Origin: Acidobacteriota bacterium
GTDB taxonomy: Bacteria > Acidobacteriota > Polarisedimenticolia > Gp22-AA2
Length of the DNA stretch: 11,939 nt
NCBI GenBank assembly: GCA_016177515.1
Contig: JACOUZ010000123.1
Coordinates: 1 to 11,939, forward strand
Reading direction: 5' to 3'
Of this stretch, positions 1-10,379 are shown piece by piece. Positions within the stretch are counted from its first letter, which is position 1; each line of letters begins with the position of its first letter. The position numbers were made by a program, and so were the translations under genes. The notes under the pieces were generated by a model. It did no database searches and had not been told where the DNA came from. It saw only the letters and a program-made list of their open reading frames with translations.

Positions 1-34
1 CGCATGGGGCTTGCGGTTCGCAGACAAGGAGCGA

Positions 35-39
35 GGAGG
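35..39 (+). promoter_or_regulatory. Shine-Dalgarno GGAGG before the 66-codon ORF
   Basis: GGAGG sits in a purine-rich run (positions 26-43), six bases before ATG 46. It is the best ribosome-binding match in the first 300 bases and is better than anything directly before dnaE. If real, ribosomes would load here and stop two bases before the dnaE start. Confidence 0.3.
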
Positions 40-45
40 AGAGCG

Positions 46-246
46 ATGCGGGTCCATCGCCGACGACGAGCGACGCGGTATGCGGCCGCAATCCCCATGC
101 GCCCCGCCGGTTCCGGCGGCGTGGGGCCGTCTCCTTCGTTGCCGCGCCTCGACGATGCTCCTGCATCGGACTTCGTCGCGTCGTCTCGCATCCGGCCCCA
201 TGGCGTCCGGAACGCGGCCCGGCCCAATACTCGGACAGGCTCCTAG
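46..246 (+). CDS. doubtful small ORF just upstream of dnaE
   Basis: This is a 66-codon frame with a well-placed Shine-Dalgarno (GGAGG at 35-39, six bases before ATG 46). It ends at TAG 244-246, two bases before the dnaE ATG. An in-frame ATG at 4 lacks any such site. The peptide is very rich in Arg, Pro, Ala and Ser, begins MRVHRRRRATRY, and has no recognisable domain, hydrophobic segment or signal peptide. Such a composition is also what random GC-rich DNA gives when translated. In favour are the strong ribosome site and the tight junction with a dnaE start that itself lacks a good site, which would fit a leader peptide coupling translation into dnaE. I do not recognise it, and it may well be untranslated. 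Confidence 0.22.
   Translation: MRVHRRRRATRYAAAIPMRPAGSGGVGPSPSLPRLDDAPASDFVASSRIRPHGVRNAARPNTRTGS
101..127 (+). repeat. GC-rich inverted repeat upstream of dnaE
   Basis: CCGCCGG (104-110) and CCGGCGG (113-119) are perfect inverted copies two bases apart, so the RNA stem would be six pairs closed by a GUUC loop. In an alternative pairing, GCCCC (101-105) can pair with GGGGC (123-127) around the inner stem, with a bulge. No T-run follows, so it is a poor intrinsic terminator. It could be an mRNA leader structure or simply a result of high GC. Confidence 0.3.
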
Positions 247-248
247 AG

Positions 249-3693
<3,445 letters not shown>

Positions 3694-3704
<11 letters not shown>

Positions 3705-3742
3705 CTTCCGCCCGGAACCCCCGTATTCTGTTGACTTTCCGC
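3694..3742 (+). repeat. imperfect direct repeat around the metK promoter
   Basis: GATTCCGTTGACTTCCGC (3694-3711) is repeated almost exactly as ATTCTGTTGACTTTCCGC (3725-3742), about 30 bases or three helical turns apart. The first copy carries the -35 box; the second runs from the -10 box across the expected transcription start. This could be a paired operator for a regulator of SAM synthesis or a duplicated promoter box. It could also be chance. Confidence 0.4.
3701..3729 (+). promoter_or_regulatory. sigma70-type promoter for metK
   Basis: TTGACT (3701-3706, five of six to TTGACA) and TATTCT (3724-3729, four of six to TATAAT) are separated by exactly 17 bases. The -35 element overlaps the dnaE stop codon (TGA 3702-3704). 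Transcription would start near 3736, leaving a leader of about 50 bases before metK. This is the best promoter match I saw, and it suggests metK is not simply read through from dnaE. Confidence 0.6.
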
Positions 3743-3788
3743 GGTCAGGATCACGGCATCGAAGACGCCCGGGTCGAGGAACGAGCGC

Positions 3789-4937
3789 ATGGCTAAGGGT
3801 AGATTCCTGTTCACGTCCGAGTCGGTGACCGAGGGGCACCCCGACAAGGTCGCCGATCAGATATCGGACGGCCTCCTGGACGCCGTCCTGGCCCGGGATC
3901 CCCAGTCGAGGGTGGCGATCGAGACCCTGGTGACCACCGGCCTGGCGTTCGTGGCCGGTGAGATGACCACCGGCGCCGTCATCGACATCCCGGCGGTCGT
4001 GCGCGAAACCATACGCGAGGTCGGGTACACCCGATCCGAGTACGGCTTCGACTGTGACAGCTGCTCGGTGATCACCGCCATCGACAAGCAGTCCCCGGAC
4101 ATCGCGATGGGCGTGGACACCGGCGGCGCCGGCGATCAGGGGATGATGTTCGGTTTCGCCTGCCGGGAGACCCCGGAGCTCATGCCGATGCCGATCGAGA
4201 TGGCCCACCGCCTGGGGCGCCGGCTGTCCGAGATGCGCCGCTCGAAGCGCCTGCCGTTCCTGCGGCCGGATGGCAAGTCGCAGGTGACCGTGGAATACGC
4301 GGACGGCAGGCCGGTGCGCATTGACACGGTGGTGGTCTCGACCCAGCACGCCGATTCGATCGGCACGGAGGATCTGCGCCGTCAGATCGAGGAGCACGTC
4401 ATCCGGCCGGTCATCCCCGAGGAGCTGCGCGATCGGAACACCAGGGTGCACATCAACCCGACCGGCCGCTTCGTCATTGGCGGGCCGCAGGGGGACACGG
4501 GGCTCACCGGCCGCAAGATCATCGTCGACACCTACGGCGGCTACGCGCACCACGGCGGAGGGGCCTTCTCGGGGAAGGATCCGACCAAGGTCGACCGGTC
4601 GGCGGCGTACATGGCACGCTACATAGCCAAGAACGTGGTCGCGGCCGGCCTGGCCGACCGGCTCGAGGTGCAACTGGCCTATGCCATCGGCGTGGCCGAC
4701 CCGGTCTCGGTGATGGTCGACACCGGCGGCACCGGCGCCATGGGTGACGATGCGATCGTGCGGTTGATCCGCGAGCACTTCGGTCTCAAGCCGCGCGAGA
4801 TCATCGATGCCCTGGACCTGCGCAAGCCGATCTATCGCCGCACCGCGGCCTTCGGGCACTTCGGGAGGGGCGATGCGGGATTCACCTGGGAGAAGACCGA
4901 CAAGGCCGAGGCGCTCCGCAAAGCGGTTCGGGCATAA
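3789..4937 (+). CDS. metK: S-adenosylmethionine synthetase (MetK)
   Basis: The enzyme makes S-adenosylmethionine from methionine and ATP, releasing phosphate and pyrophosphate, in the cytoplasm. Its 382 residues are the normal length for bacterial MetK. The N-terminal motif FTSESVTEGHPDK (8-20) carries the active-site H17 and the metal-binding D19. The first family signature GAGDQGMMFGFA lies at 113-124 and the glycine-rich phosphate loop HGGGAFSGKDPTKVDRS at 255-271. The chain ends in the familiar FGHFGR and WEKTDKAEALR stretches. GAGGA (3776-3780) lies eight bases before ATG 3789, a good ribosome site. It has its own promoter overlapping the end of dnaE and is followed after 34 bases by ahcY, its metabolic partner. 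Nothing in the sequence looks broken. Confidence 0.98.
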   Translation: MAKGRFLFTSESVTEGHPDKVADQISDGLLDAVLARDPQSRVAIETLVTTGLAFVAGEMTTGAVIDIPAVVRETIREVGYTRSEYGFDCDSCSVITAIDKQSPDIAMGVDTGGAGDQGMMFGFACRETPELMPMPIEMAHRLGRRLSEMRRSKRLPFLRPDGKSQVTVEYADGRPVRIDTVVVSTQHADSIGTEDLRRQIEEHVIRPVIPEELRDRNTRVHINPTGRFVIGGPQGDTGLTGRKIIVDTYGGYAHHGGGAFSGKDPTKVDRSAAYMARYIAKNVVAAGLADRLEVQLAYAIGVADPVSVMVDTGGTGAMGDDAIVRLIREHFGLKPREIIDALDLRKPIYRRTAAFGHFGRGDAGFTWEKTDKAEALRKAVRA

Positions 4938-4958
4938 CGGTCCGGGCGCAGGGGCCGG

Positions 4959-4963
4959 GGAGG
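4959..4963 (+). promoter_or_regulatory. Shine-Dalgarno fixing the GTG start of ahcY
   Basis: GGAGG eight bases before GTG 4972, inside the purine-rich run GGGGAGGAAGGA. It decides the start. The frame is open further upstream, but that part lies inside metK in another frame and has no ribosome site. Confidence 0.7.
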
Positions 4964-4971
4964 AAGGACAC

Positions 4972-6240
4972 GTGGGCGCGATTCCGAGCGACGTGAAGGA
5001 TACCGGCCTGGCCGCGAGAGGAAGAACGCGCATCGAATGGGCCGACAGCCAGATGCCCGTGTTGCGCACCATCCGCGAGCGCTTCGCCAGGGAGAAGCCG
5101 CTCAAGGGGCTGCGGCTGGCCGCCTGCCTGCATGTCACTTCCGAAACCGGGAATCTGGCCCGCACCCTGGCGGCGGGAGGGGCGGAAGTGCGCCTGTGCG
5201 CGAGCAATCCGCTGTCGACCCAGGACGACGTGGCCGCGTCGCTCGTGAAACACGACGGCATCGCGGTCTTCGCCATCAAGGGCGAGGACAACGAGACCTA
5301 CTACCGCCACATCCTGCAGGCCCTGGACGGCGGGCCGCACATGACGATGGATGACGGCGCCGATCTCGTGTCGGTCCTTCATTCACGCCAGCGCGAGCTG
5401 CTGCCGGGGATCATCGGCGGGACGGAGGAGACCACGACCGGGGTCGTCCGCCTCACGAGCATGGCGAAGGAAGGCGTGCTGGCTTACCCGATCATCGCCG
5501 TCAACGACGCCATGACCAAGCACTTCTTCGACAACCGGTACGGCACGGGACAGAGCACCCTCGACGGCATCATCCGCGCCACCAACCTCTTGATCGCGGG
5601 GCTCAAGGTGGTGATCGGCGGCTACGGCTGGTGCGGCCGCGGCGTGGCGCTGCGCGCCCGCGGACTCGGGGCGCACGTCATCGTCACCGAGATCGACCCG
5701 GTGAAGGCTCTCGAAGCGGTTCTGGATGGCTACCAGGTCATGCCGATGGAGGAGGCCGCGAGAATCGGCGACATCTTCATCACCCTGACCGGCAACAAGC
5801 ACGTCCTCGCGCGCCGGCACTTCGAGGCGATGAAGGACGGGGCGGTCCTGGCGAACTCCGGGCACTTCAACGTCGAGATCGACATCCCGGCTCTCGAGGA
5901 TCTGGCCGGCGGGCGCAAGGAACGCCTGCGTGACTACGTCGATCAATACACGCTCCCCGGCGGCCGGCGGATCAATCTGCTCGGTGAAGGCCGGCTGATC
6001 AATCTGGCGGCCGCCGAGGGTCATCCGGCGGCGGTCATGGATATGTCGTTCGCCAACCAGGCTCTCTCCGCGGAGTACCTGGCGCGGGAAGGGAAGGGCC
6101 TCAAGAAACGGGTCCACCCCGTCCCTCCAGACATCGATCGCGAGATCGCCAGGCTGAAGCTCCAGACGATGGGGATGCGGATCGATTCCCTCAGCGGCGA
6201 GCAGCAGGCTTATCTCTCCAGCTGGTCCGAAGGGACCTGA
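4972..6240 (+). CDS. ahcY: adenosylhomocysteinase, short form (AhcY)
   Basis: It splits S-adenosylhomocysteine into adenosine and homocysteine, using tightly bound NAD, and so relieves product inhibition of methyltransferases. GTG 4972 gives 422 residues. Substrate-domain motifs are present: LHVTSETGNL (53-62), MDDGADL (126-132), EETTTG (152-157) and NDAMTKHFFDN (178-188), with the catalytic-type K183 and D187. The NAD-binding Rossmann fold has GYGWCGRG (217-224) and the ribose-contacting E240. TGNKHV (273-278) and NSGHFNVEI (295-303, with H298) follow, and the tail ends YLSSWSEGT. Length and the GWCGRG form match the shorter bacterial/archaeal class that lacks the roughly 40-residue insertion of the longer enzymes. 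The HFN triplet replaces the more common HFD. It is probably co-transcribed with metK, 34 bases upstream. Confidence 0.97.
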   Translation: MGAIPSDVKDTGLAARGRTRIEWADSQMPVLRTIRERFAREKPLKGLRLAACLHVTSETGNLARTLAAGGAEVRLCASNPLSTQDDVAASLVKHDGIAVFAIKGEDNETYYRHILQALDGGPHMTMDDGADLVSVLHSRQRELLPGIIGGTEETTTGVVRLTSMAKEGVLAYPIIAVNDAMTKHFFDNRYGTGQSTLDGIIRATNLLIAGLKVVIGGYGWCGRGVALRARGLGAHVIVTEIDPVKALEAVLDGYQVMPMEEAARIGDIFITLTGNKHVLARRHFEAMKDGAVLANSGHFNVEIDIPALEDLAGGRKERLRDYVDQYTLPGGRRINLLGEGRLINLAAAEGHPAAVMDMSFANQALSAEYLAREGKGLKKRVHPVPPDIDREIARLKLQTMGMRIDSLSGEQQAYLSSWSEGT

Positions 6241-6257
6241 CCTCAAGCCCCATCTCC

Positions 6258-9200
6258 ATGACCCTCGAGACGATCAAGAGGCGCAAGGTCCCGTTGGGCC
6301 TGGGCCTCCTGCTCGTCGCCGTCTGGACCCTGTCCGGCCTCACCCGAATCGATCCGGGAGGCCGGCGGGCGGTCCTTGACTCGCCGCTCCGGATCCTGAA
6401 GCCGCGCCTGCTCCAGGCGGGCTGGCACCTGGCGCCGCCCGGCCTCCTGCGCATCAGCCTGTACCCCGCCGAGCCGATCACCCTGACGCATCGCGCCGGC
6501 GGGAGGGAGCGCGGCGACCTGGTCACCCGCGAGGGCGTGCAGGTCACGGCGGACGTCACGATCCGCTACCGGGTCGATCCGGAGCGGGTCCTCGACGTGC
6601 ACCGTGCGGTGGGCCCGGCGTACGATCGGATCCTGAAACGCTGGGTGGAGGGGGAGTTGCGCTCCGCCATCGGGGGGTCGGGGTACAGCGACATTTCCGG
6701 CGCGCGCACCGAGGACCTGCGATCGAGCCTCGGCCAGACCCTCGCCGAGCGCTTCCGTGCCTCCGGGCTGGAGCTTCTCTCGTGTGACGTCGGCGCCGTG
6801 CGCCTCGTTCCAGCCGTCGTGGCCGAGGGGGCGCCACAGCGGCGCGCAACCGGTACGAAGGCGATCCTGATCGGCCTGGACGGCGCCGACTGGAACATCC
6901 TCGATCCACTCATCGAGGCGGGGCGGCTGCCCAACCTCGCACGGCTGTCGCGGAACGGCGTGCGCGGCCGACTGCACACCATCACCCCGATGCTGTCACC
7001 CGTCATCTGGACCAGCATCGCGACCGGCGTCCTGCCCGGGAGGCACGGGATCATCGATTTTCTGGCAACGACCGGCCGCGACGGCGAGCGGGTTCCCGTG
7101 ACGTCCACCCTGCGCCGGACCAAGGCAATCTGGAACATCCTGAGCGAGAACGGGTTGAGCGTGGGCGTGGCGGGGTGGTGGGCCAGCTTTCCGGCCGAGG
7201 AAGTGAACGGGTTCATCGTGTCCGACCGGGTCGCCTACCAGCTTTTCGGGGTGCGTGTGGCGCGCGAACAGGCGCCGGAAGGAAAGGTCCACCCGCGCGA
7301 TCTGGCGGGGCTGGTCACCTCGCTGACCGTGGCGCCGGAAACGGTCGGCGTCGGGGAGGTGGCCCGCTTCGTCCGGCTCCCGGCCGACACCGCGTCGCTC
7401 CCGGCCGACCAGAACAAGCTGATAGACGATCTGAAGACGCTGATTGCCGCAGGGGACACCTATGCCGCCATCAGCATGGCGCTGCGCGAGCGCTTCCATC
7501 CCGACTTCCAGGCGATTTATCTTGAAGGGACGGACACCGTGGCGCACCTTTTCATGCGTTACGCTCCGCCGTTGCTCCCGGGAGTGTCCCCTCAGGATTC
7601 CCAGCGGTTCGGCCGCGCGGTGGACGAGTATTATCGCCACGCCGACGAAATCGTCGGCAGGCTGGTCGAAGCGGCGGACCCCGGGACCGCCGTCATCATT
7701 TGCTCGGACCACGGCTTCCGGACGGGGGACAACCGACCTCTGACCGACTCGCGCATAGGCTATGGACAGGCAGCCGACTGGCACCGCAAGTACGGCGTCG
7801 TCATTCTCAGTGGCGCCCCCTTTCGCAGTCGCCACGAGCTGAGCGAGGCCTCGGTCCTGGACATCACGCCGACGGTGCTCGTCCTGCTCGGTCTCCCGGT
7901 GGCGGAGGACATGGATGGCCGTCCGATCCTCGACGCGTTCGAGCCACGGTTCCTGGAGGAGCACCCAATCCGCTATGTGCCAACATATGAAACCACGGCG
8001 ACGGCTTCAGGTGGGCCGGCAGCCACGAAGAGCGGTGACGAGCCAAATGGATCCCGCGCGGACACCCCCGTCGATCCGCAGGGGGACCAGGAGCTTAAGG
8101 AAAAACTCCAGTCCCTGGGGTACCTGCGCCAGAACACCGCCAACTCCCATAACAACCGCGGCATGCTCCTGCTCGGACAGGGCAGATACGATGAGGCGAT
8201 TTCCGAATTCGAGCAGGCGGTCAGGTCGGCGGAGGATCTCACGATCGCCCAAATCAACATCGCCAGGGCGCTCTTCAAGAAGAAAGACTACGAGGCGGCG
8301 ACCAGGGCGCTCACCGATTTCCTGGCCCGCCACCCGCGTTCCAAAGAGGCGGAAAACCTTCTGGGGAACATCGCCATGGAGCAGGGGGAGCTCCTTGAAG
8401 CGGAGAGGCGCTTCCGCAAGGCCCTGGGATATGAACCGAACTTCACAGACGCCCGCAACAGTCTCGGAATCCTGTTCAACAAGCTCGGACGCCCCGAAGA
8501 CGCCATGAAGGAGTTCCTTCAGGTCGCCACGATCGATCCCGAGTACGCCGAGGCGCACAACAACATCGGCATCATCCACAAGGAGCGCGGCCGGGTGGCT
8601 GAAGCGATCGCCTCGTTCAAGAGGGCGATCGCGGCCGATCCGGAGTTCGCCGGCTCCTACAGCAACCTCGCTCTCGTGCTGGAGCAGAAGGGCGACCTCA
8701 AAGGGGCGGAAGCACAGTACAAGAACGCGCTGCGGCGGGATCCGGCGAACGTCCAGGTGCGCACGAACTACGGCGGCCTGTTGTACGCCATGGGGCGATT
8801 CGAGCTGGCGCGGGTGGAGCTCGAGAAGGCAATCGCCATCGATCCGCGCGATGCCTCGGCTCACAACAACCTGGGCGCCGTTTACGGCCGGCTCGGAAGG
8901 ACGGCGGACGAGATTGCCTCCTACCGCAGGGCGATCTCCATCCAGGGGAATTACGCCGACGTGCACCACAACCTGGGGCTCGCCCTCGTGAAGAAGGGGG
9001 ATGTGGAGGAGGGGGAGAACGAGCTCAGAAAATCACTGGCGATCGACAGAAGATATGGGCCTGCCTACCTGAACCTGGCGCGATCCTTCATCGGCCGGGG
9101 CCGTGTCGAGGAAGCGGCCGACATCCTGGTGGCGGGAACGAAGGAAATCCCCGGGGACGCCGACCTGCACAGGATGCTGGGGGAGACTCACCTTCGCCTC

Positions 9201-9353
9201 GGACAACGGGACAGGGCGGTGGCAGCCTTCGAGCAATCCCTCAAGTTGAAGCCCGGCCAGGACGAATTGAGCCAGCGGCTGAAATCGCTCACGGGCGATT
9301 CCCCTGTGCCCGTGACAACTCCGGCCGCGGCGACCGGAAAGGAAACGCCGTGA
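6258..9353 (+). CDS. membrane-anchored SPFH / type I phosphodiesterase / TPR fusion
   Basis: A 1031-residue protein with four parts. (1) Basic KRRK (7-10) and one hydrophobic helix (11-28) form a signal anchor, so the rest should be periplasmic. (2) Residues about 31-185 have the SPFH/Band 7 pattern: DPGGRRAVL, the AGWHLAPPG strand-turn, LVTREGVQVTADVTIRYRVD (88-107), then helices and a GLELLSCDVGAVRL end. (3) Residues 200-560 are an alkaline-phosphatase-superfamily type I phosphodiesterase. Metal ligands are D208, D426, H430, D484, H485 and H509, and the likely nucleophile is S247 in LSPVIWTSIATG. (4) After a Gly/Pro/Ser-rich linker and the LKEKLQSLGYL motif (613-623), often seen between such domains and TPRs, eleven TPR units run from 629 to about 1001. 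The substrate is unknown. ATG 6258 lies 17 bases after ahcY with no clear Shine-Dalgarno, so translation may be coupled. Confidence 0.88.
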   Translation: MTLETIKRRKVPLGLGLLLVAVWTLSGLTRIDPGGRRAVLDSPLRILKPRLLQAGWHLAPPGLLRISLYPAEPITLTHRAGGRERGDLVTREGVQVTADVTIRYRVDPERVLDVHRAVGPAYDRILKRWVEGELRSAIGGSGYSDISGARTEDLRSSLGQTLAERFRASGLELLSCDVGAVRLVPAVVAEGAPQRRATGTKAILIGLDGADWNILDPLIEAGRLPNLARLSRNGVRGRLHTITPMLSPVIWTSIATGVLPGRHGIIDFLATTGRDGERVPVTSTLRRTKAIWNILSENGLSVGVAGWWASFPAEEVNGFIVSDRVAYQLFGVRVAREQAPEGKVHPRDLAGLVTSLTVAPETVGVGEVARFVRLPADTASLPADQNKLIDDLKTLIAAGDTYAAISMALRERFHPDFQAIYLEGTDTVAHLFMRYAPPLLPGVSPQDSQRFGRAVDEYYRHADEIVGRLVEAADPGTAVIICSDHGFRTGDNRPLTDSRIGYGQAADWHRKYGVVILSGAPFRSRHELSEASVLDITPTVLVLLGLPVAEDMDGRPILDAFEPRFLEEHPIRYVPTYETTATASGGPAATKSGDEPNGSRADTPVDPQGDQELKEKLQSLGYLRQNTANSHNNRGMLLLGQGRYDEAISEFEQAVRSAEDLTIAQINIARALFKKKDYEAATRALTDFLARHPRSKEAENLLGNIAMEQGELLEAERRFRKALGYEPNFTDARNSLGILFNKLGRPEDAMKEFLQVATIDPEYAEAHNNIGIIHKERGRVAEAIASFKRAIAADPEFAGSYSNLALVLEQKGDLKGAEAQYKNALRRDPANVQVRTNYGGLLYAMGRFELARVELEKAIAIDPRDASAHNNLGAVYGRLGRTADEIASYRRAISIQGNYADVHHNLGLALVKKGDVEEGENELRKSLAIDRRYGPAYLNLARSFIGRGRVEEAADILVAGTKEIPGDADLHRMLGETHLRLGQRDRAVAAFEQSLKLKPGQDELSQRLKSLTGDSPVPVTTPAAATGKETP
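8142..9260 (+). repeat. eleven tandem TPR units
   Basis: These codons (residues 629-1001 of the fusion protein) encode tandem helix-turn-helix repeats. The last nine units, from residue 696, keep a strict 34-residue period with no insertions. Typical unit signatures are NNIGIIHKERGRVAEAIASF and NNLGAVYGRLGRTADEIASY. Repeats 1, 2 and 5-10 carry Asn just before the hydrophobic residue and Gly/Ala of helix A, forming an asparagine ladder. Confidence 0.9.
9340..9345 (+). promoter_or_regulatory. ribosome site for the GTG start at 9350
   Basis: AGGAAA, with the GG seven bases before GTG 9350, lies inside the end of the upstream gene. It supports starting at GTG 9350, although a second in-frame GTG at 9356 is also possible. 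Confidence 0.5.
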
Positions 9354-10318
9354 GCGTGGCGGGAGCACGTCTTTCGTCCGGTTCGGCCCCTTCCGCCGGG
9401 CCTGCGGCGTTCGTCGCCTGGAGGTGTCGCAGGCTCGGCGCTTCCGTTTGCCTCGCAATATTCTTTCTGAGCCCCACGGGCGCGATCGCCCAGCTCGGGC
9501 CGGTGCCCGAGAAATTGAACCTGTTTCAGCTGGTGGCGCGATCCGAGCTGGTGGCGCACGTGAGAATTCGCAGCGGCAGCCTCAGGTTTGCCATCGTAGA
9601 GGTGCAGGAGCCGATGAAGGGGACCGCCCCGTTCCCGGTCCTGAGAATCGCCTTTCGCGATTTCAACATGAGCCGCGGCCCGGGAGACGATCCGATCGTT
9701 TTCCCCGATGGCCAGGAGGAGATTCTGTTCCTCGTCCCCCACGGGCGGAACGCGCGGCGAAGGAAGGATCGGGAGAAGAACAGGGACCTGTACACGCTGT
9801 TCCATGGCCGGCAGGGTCGGCTCACGGTTCCGGCCGAGGGGCCGGGAGTTCTCATCCAGGCGATCCGTCGCCTGTCGGAGGTCAGCCGGCTCGACCCGGC
9901 AAGCCAGGCGGAAGCACTGGACGGCCTCCTCGGTGGCTCCAACCCGCTCCTGCTCCAGACCGCACTCGCGGAAATCGAGCGCCTGCAGTCTGCCCGTCCC
10001 CGGCTCCTTCCCAGGCTGATCGGGCTCCTCGCATCCCCCGCTGCGATGCTCCGCGTTGGATCGCTGCGCGTCATCGCCCGGATCTTCGCATCGGGGAGGA
10101 TCGGGGACGAGTCGCTGGACGGGGCGCGGGCCGCCCTTGCGGCCGTCCTGGAGAGGGCGCGCAACGACCCCGACGAGTCGGTGCGGGCGCAGGCGGTGGC
10201 ATCCATCGCGGTCTGGCCGGAACGGCAGGAGGTGCAGCGGGATCTGAAGGCGATCGCCGGCACCGACCCCGCCCAGGCCGTTCGCTATGAGGCCGAGAAG
10301 GCCCTCTTCAAGCCGTGA
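9350..10318 (+). CDS. secreted protein with helical (HEAT-like) C-terminal repeats
   Basis: A 322-residue protein I cannot name. A long basic N-region (RCRR at 25-28) and a hydrophobic stretch (29-40) lead to a signal-peptidase I site at AIA-Q (after residue 47), so it should be exported. Residues about 58-130 follow the pattern of small secreted beta domains that open with a 'SELVAHV' type strand, continue with 'EVQEPMKG' and end with 'DGQEEILFLVP' (here 64-70, 84-91 and 120-130). A basic stretch RNARRRKDREKNR (133-145) follows. Residues about 184-322 are amphipathic helix pairs, including DPDESVRAQAVASIA (273-287), typical of HEAT or PBS-lyase-like repeats that bind proteins. GTG 9350 overlaps the stop of the previous gene (GTGA), so the two are probably co-translated and may act together. 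No catalytic motif is visible. Confidence 0.8.
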   Translation: MSVAGARLSSGSAPSAGPAAFVAWRCRRLGASVCLAIFFLSPTGAIAQLGPVPEKLNLFQLVARSELVAHVRIRSGSLRFAIVEVQEPMKGTAPFPVLRIAFRDFNMSRGPGDDPIVFPDGQEEILFLVPHGRNARRRKDREKNRDLYTLFHGRQGRLTVPAEGPGVLIQAIRRLSEVSRLDPASQAEALDGLLGGSNPLLLQTALAEIERLQSARPRLLPRLIGLLASPAAMLRVGSLRVIARIFASGRIGDESLDGARAALAAVLERARNDPDESVRAQAVASIAVWPERQEVQRDLKAIAGTDPAQAVRYEAEKALFKP

Positions 10319-10320
10319 TC

Positions 10321-10339
10321 CCCGGCAGGCGGTGCCCGG
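10321..10339 (+). terminator. weak hairpin between the convergent genes
   Basis: In the 61-base gap between two converging genes, GGCA (10324-10327) pairs with TGCC (10333-10336) around a GGCGG loop. After one C-C mismatch the stem extends with CC/GG. There is no T-run on either side, so it is not a classical intrinsic terminator. Its place, where both transcripts must end, is the main argument for it. Confidence 0.22.
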
Positions 10340-10379
10340 AGGCCGCACTGGACGATGGCAGGGAAGGGGAGAATAGAAG

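Noticed and set aside
3736..3788. SAM or SAM/SAH riboswitch in the metK leader
   Set aside because: The leader is only about 50 bases. I could not find the pairing or conserved core of SAM-I, SAM-II or SAM/SAH classes in it.
4807..4971. Upstream extension of ahcY from an ATG inside metK
   Set aside because: It overlaps the conserved end of metK in another frame, has no ribosome site and adds a non-homologous N-terminus. GTG 4972 with GGAGG explains the start.
4938..4971. SAH riboswitch before ahcY
   Set aside because: Only 34 bases separate the genes and they are mostly the ribosome site, too short for the known SAH aptamer.
9350..9490. Lipoprotein signal at Cys34 of the secreted HEAT-like protein
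   Set aside because: The residues before Cys34 (A-S-V) do not fit a lipobox. AIA-Q at 45-48 is a better cleavage site.
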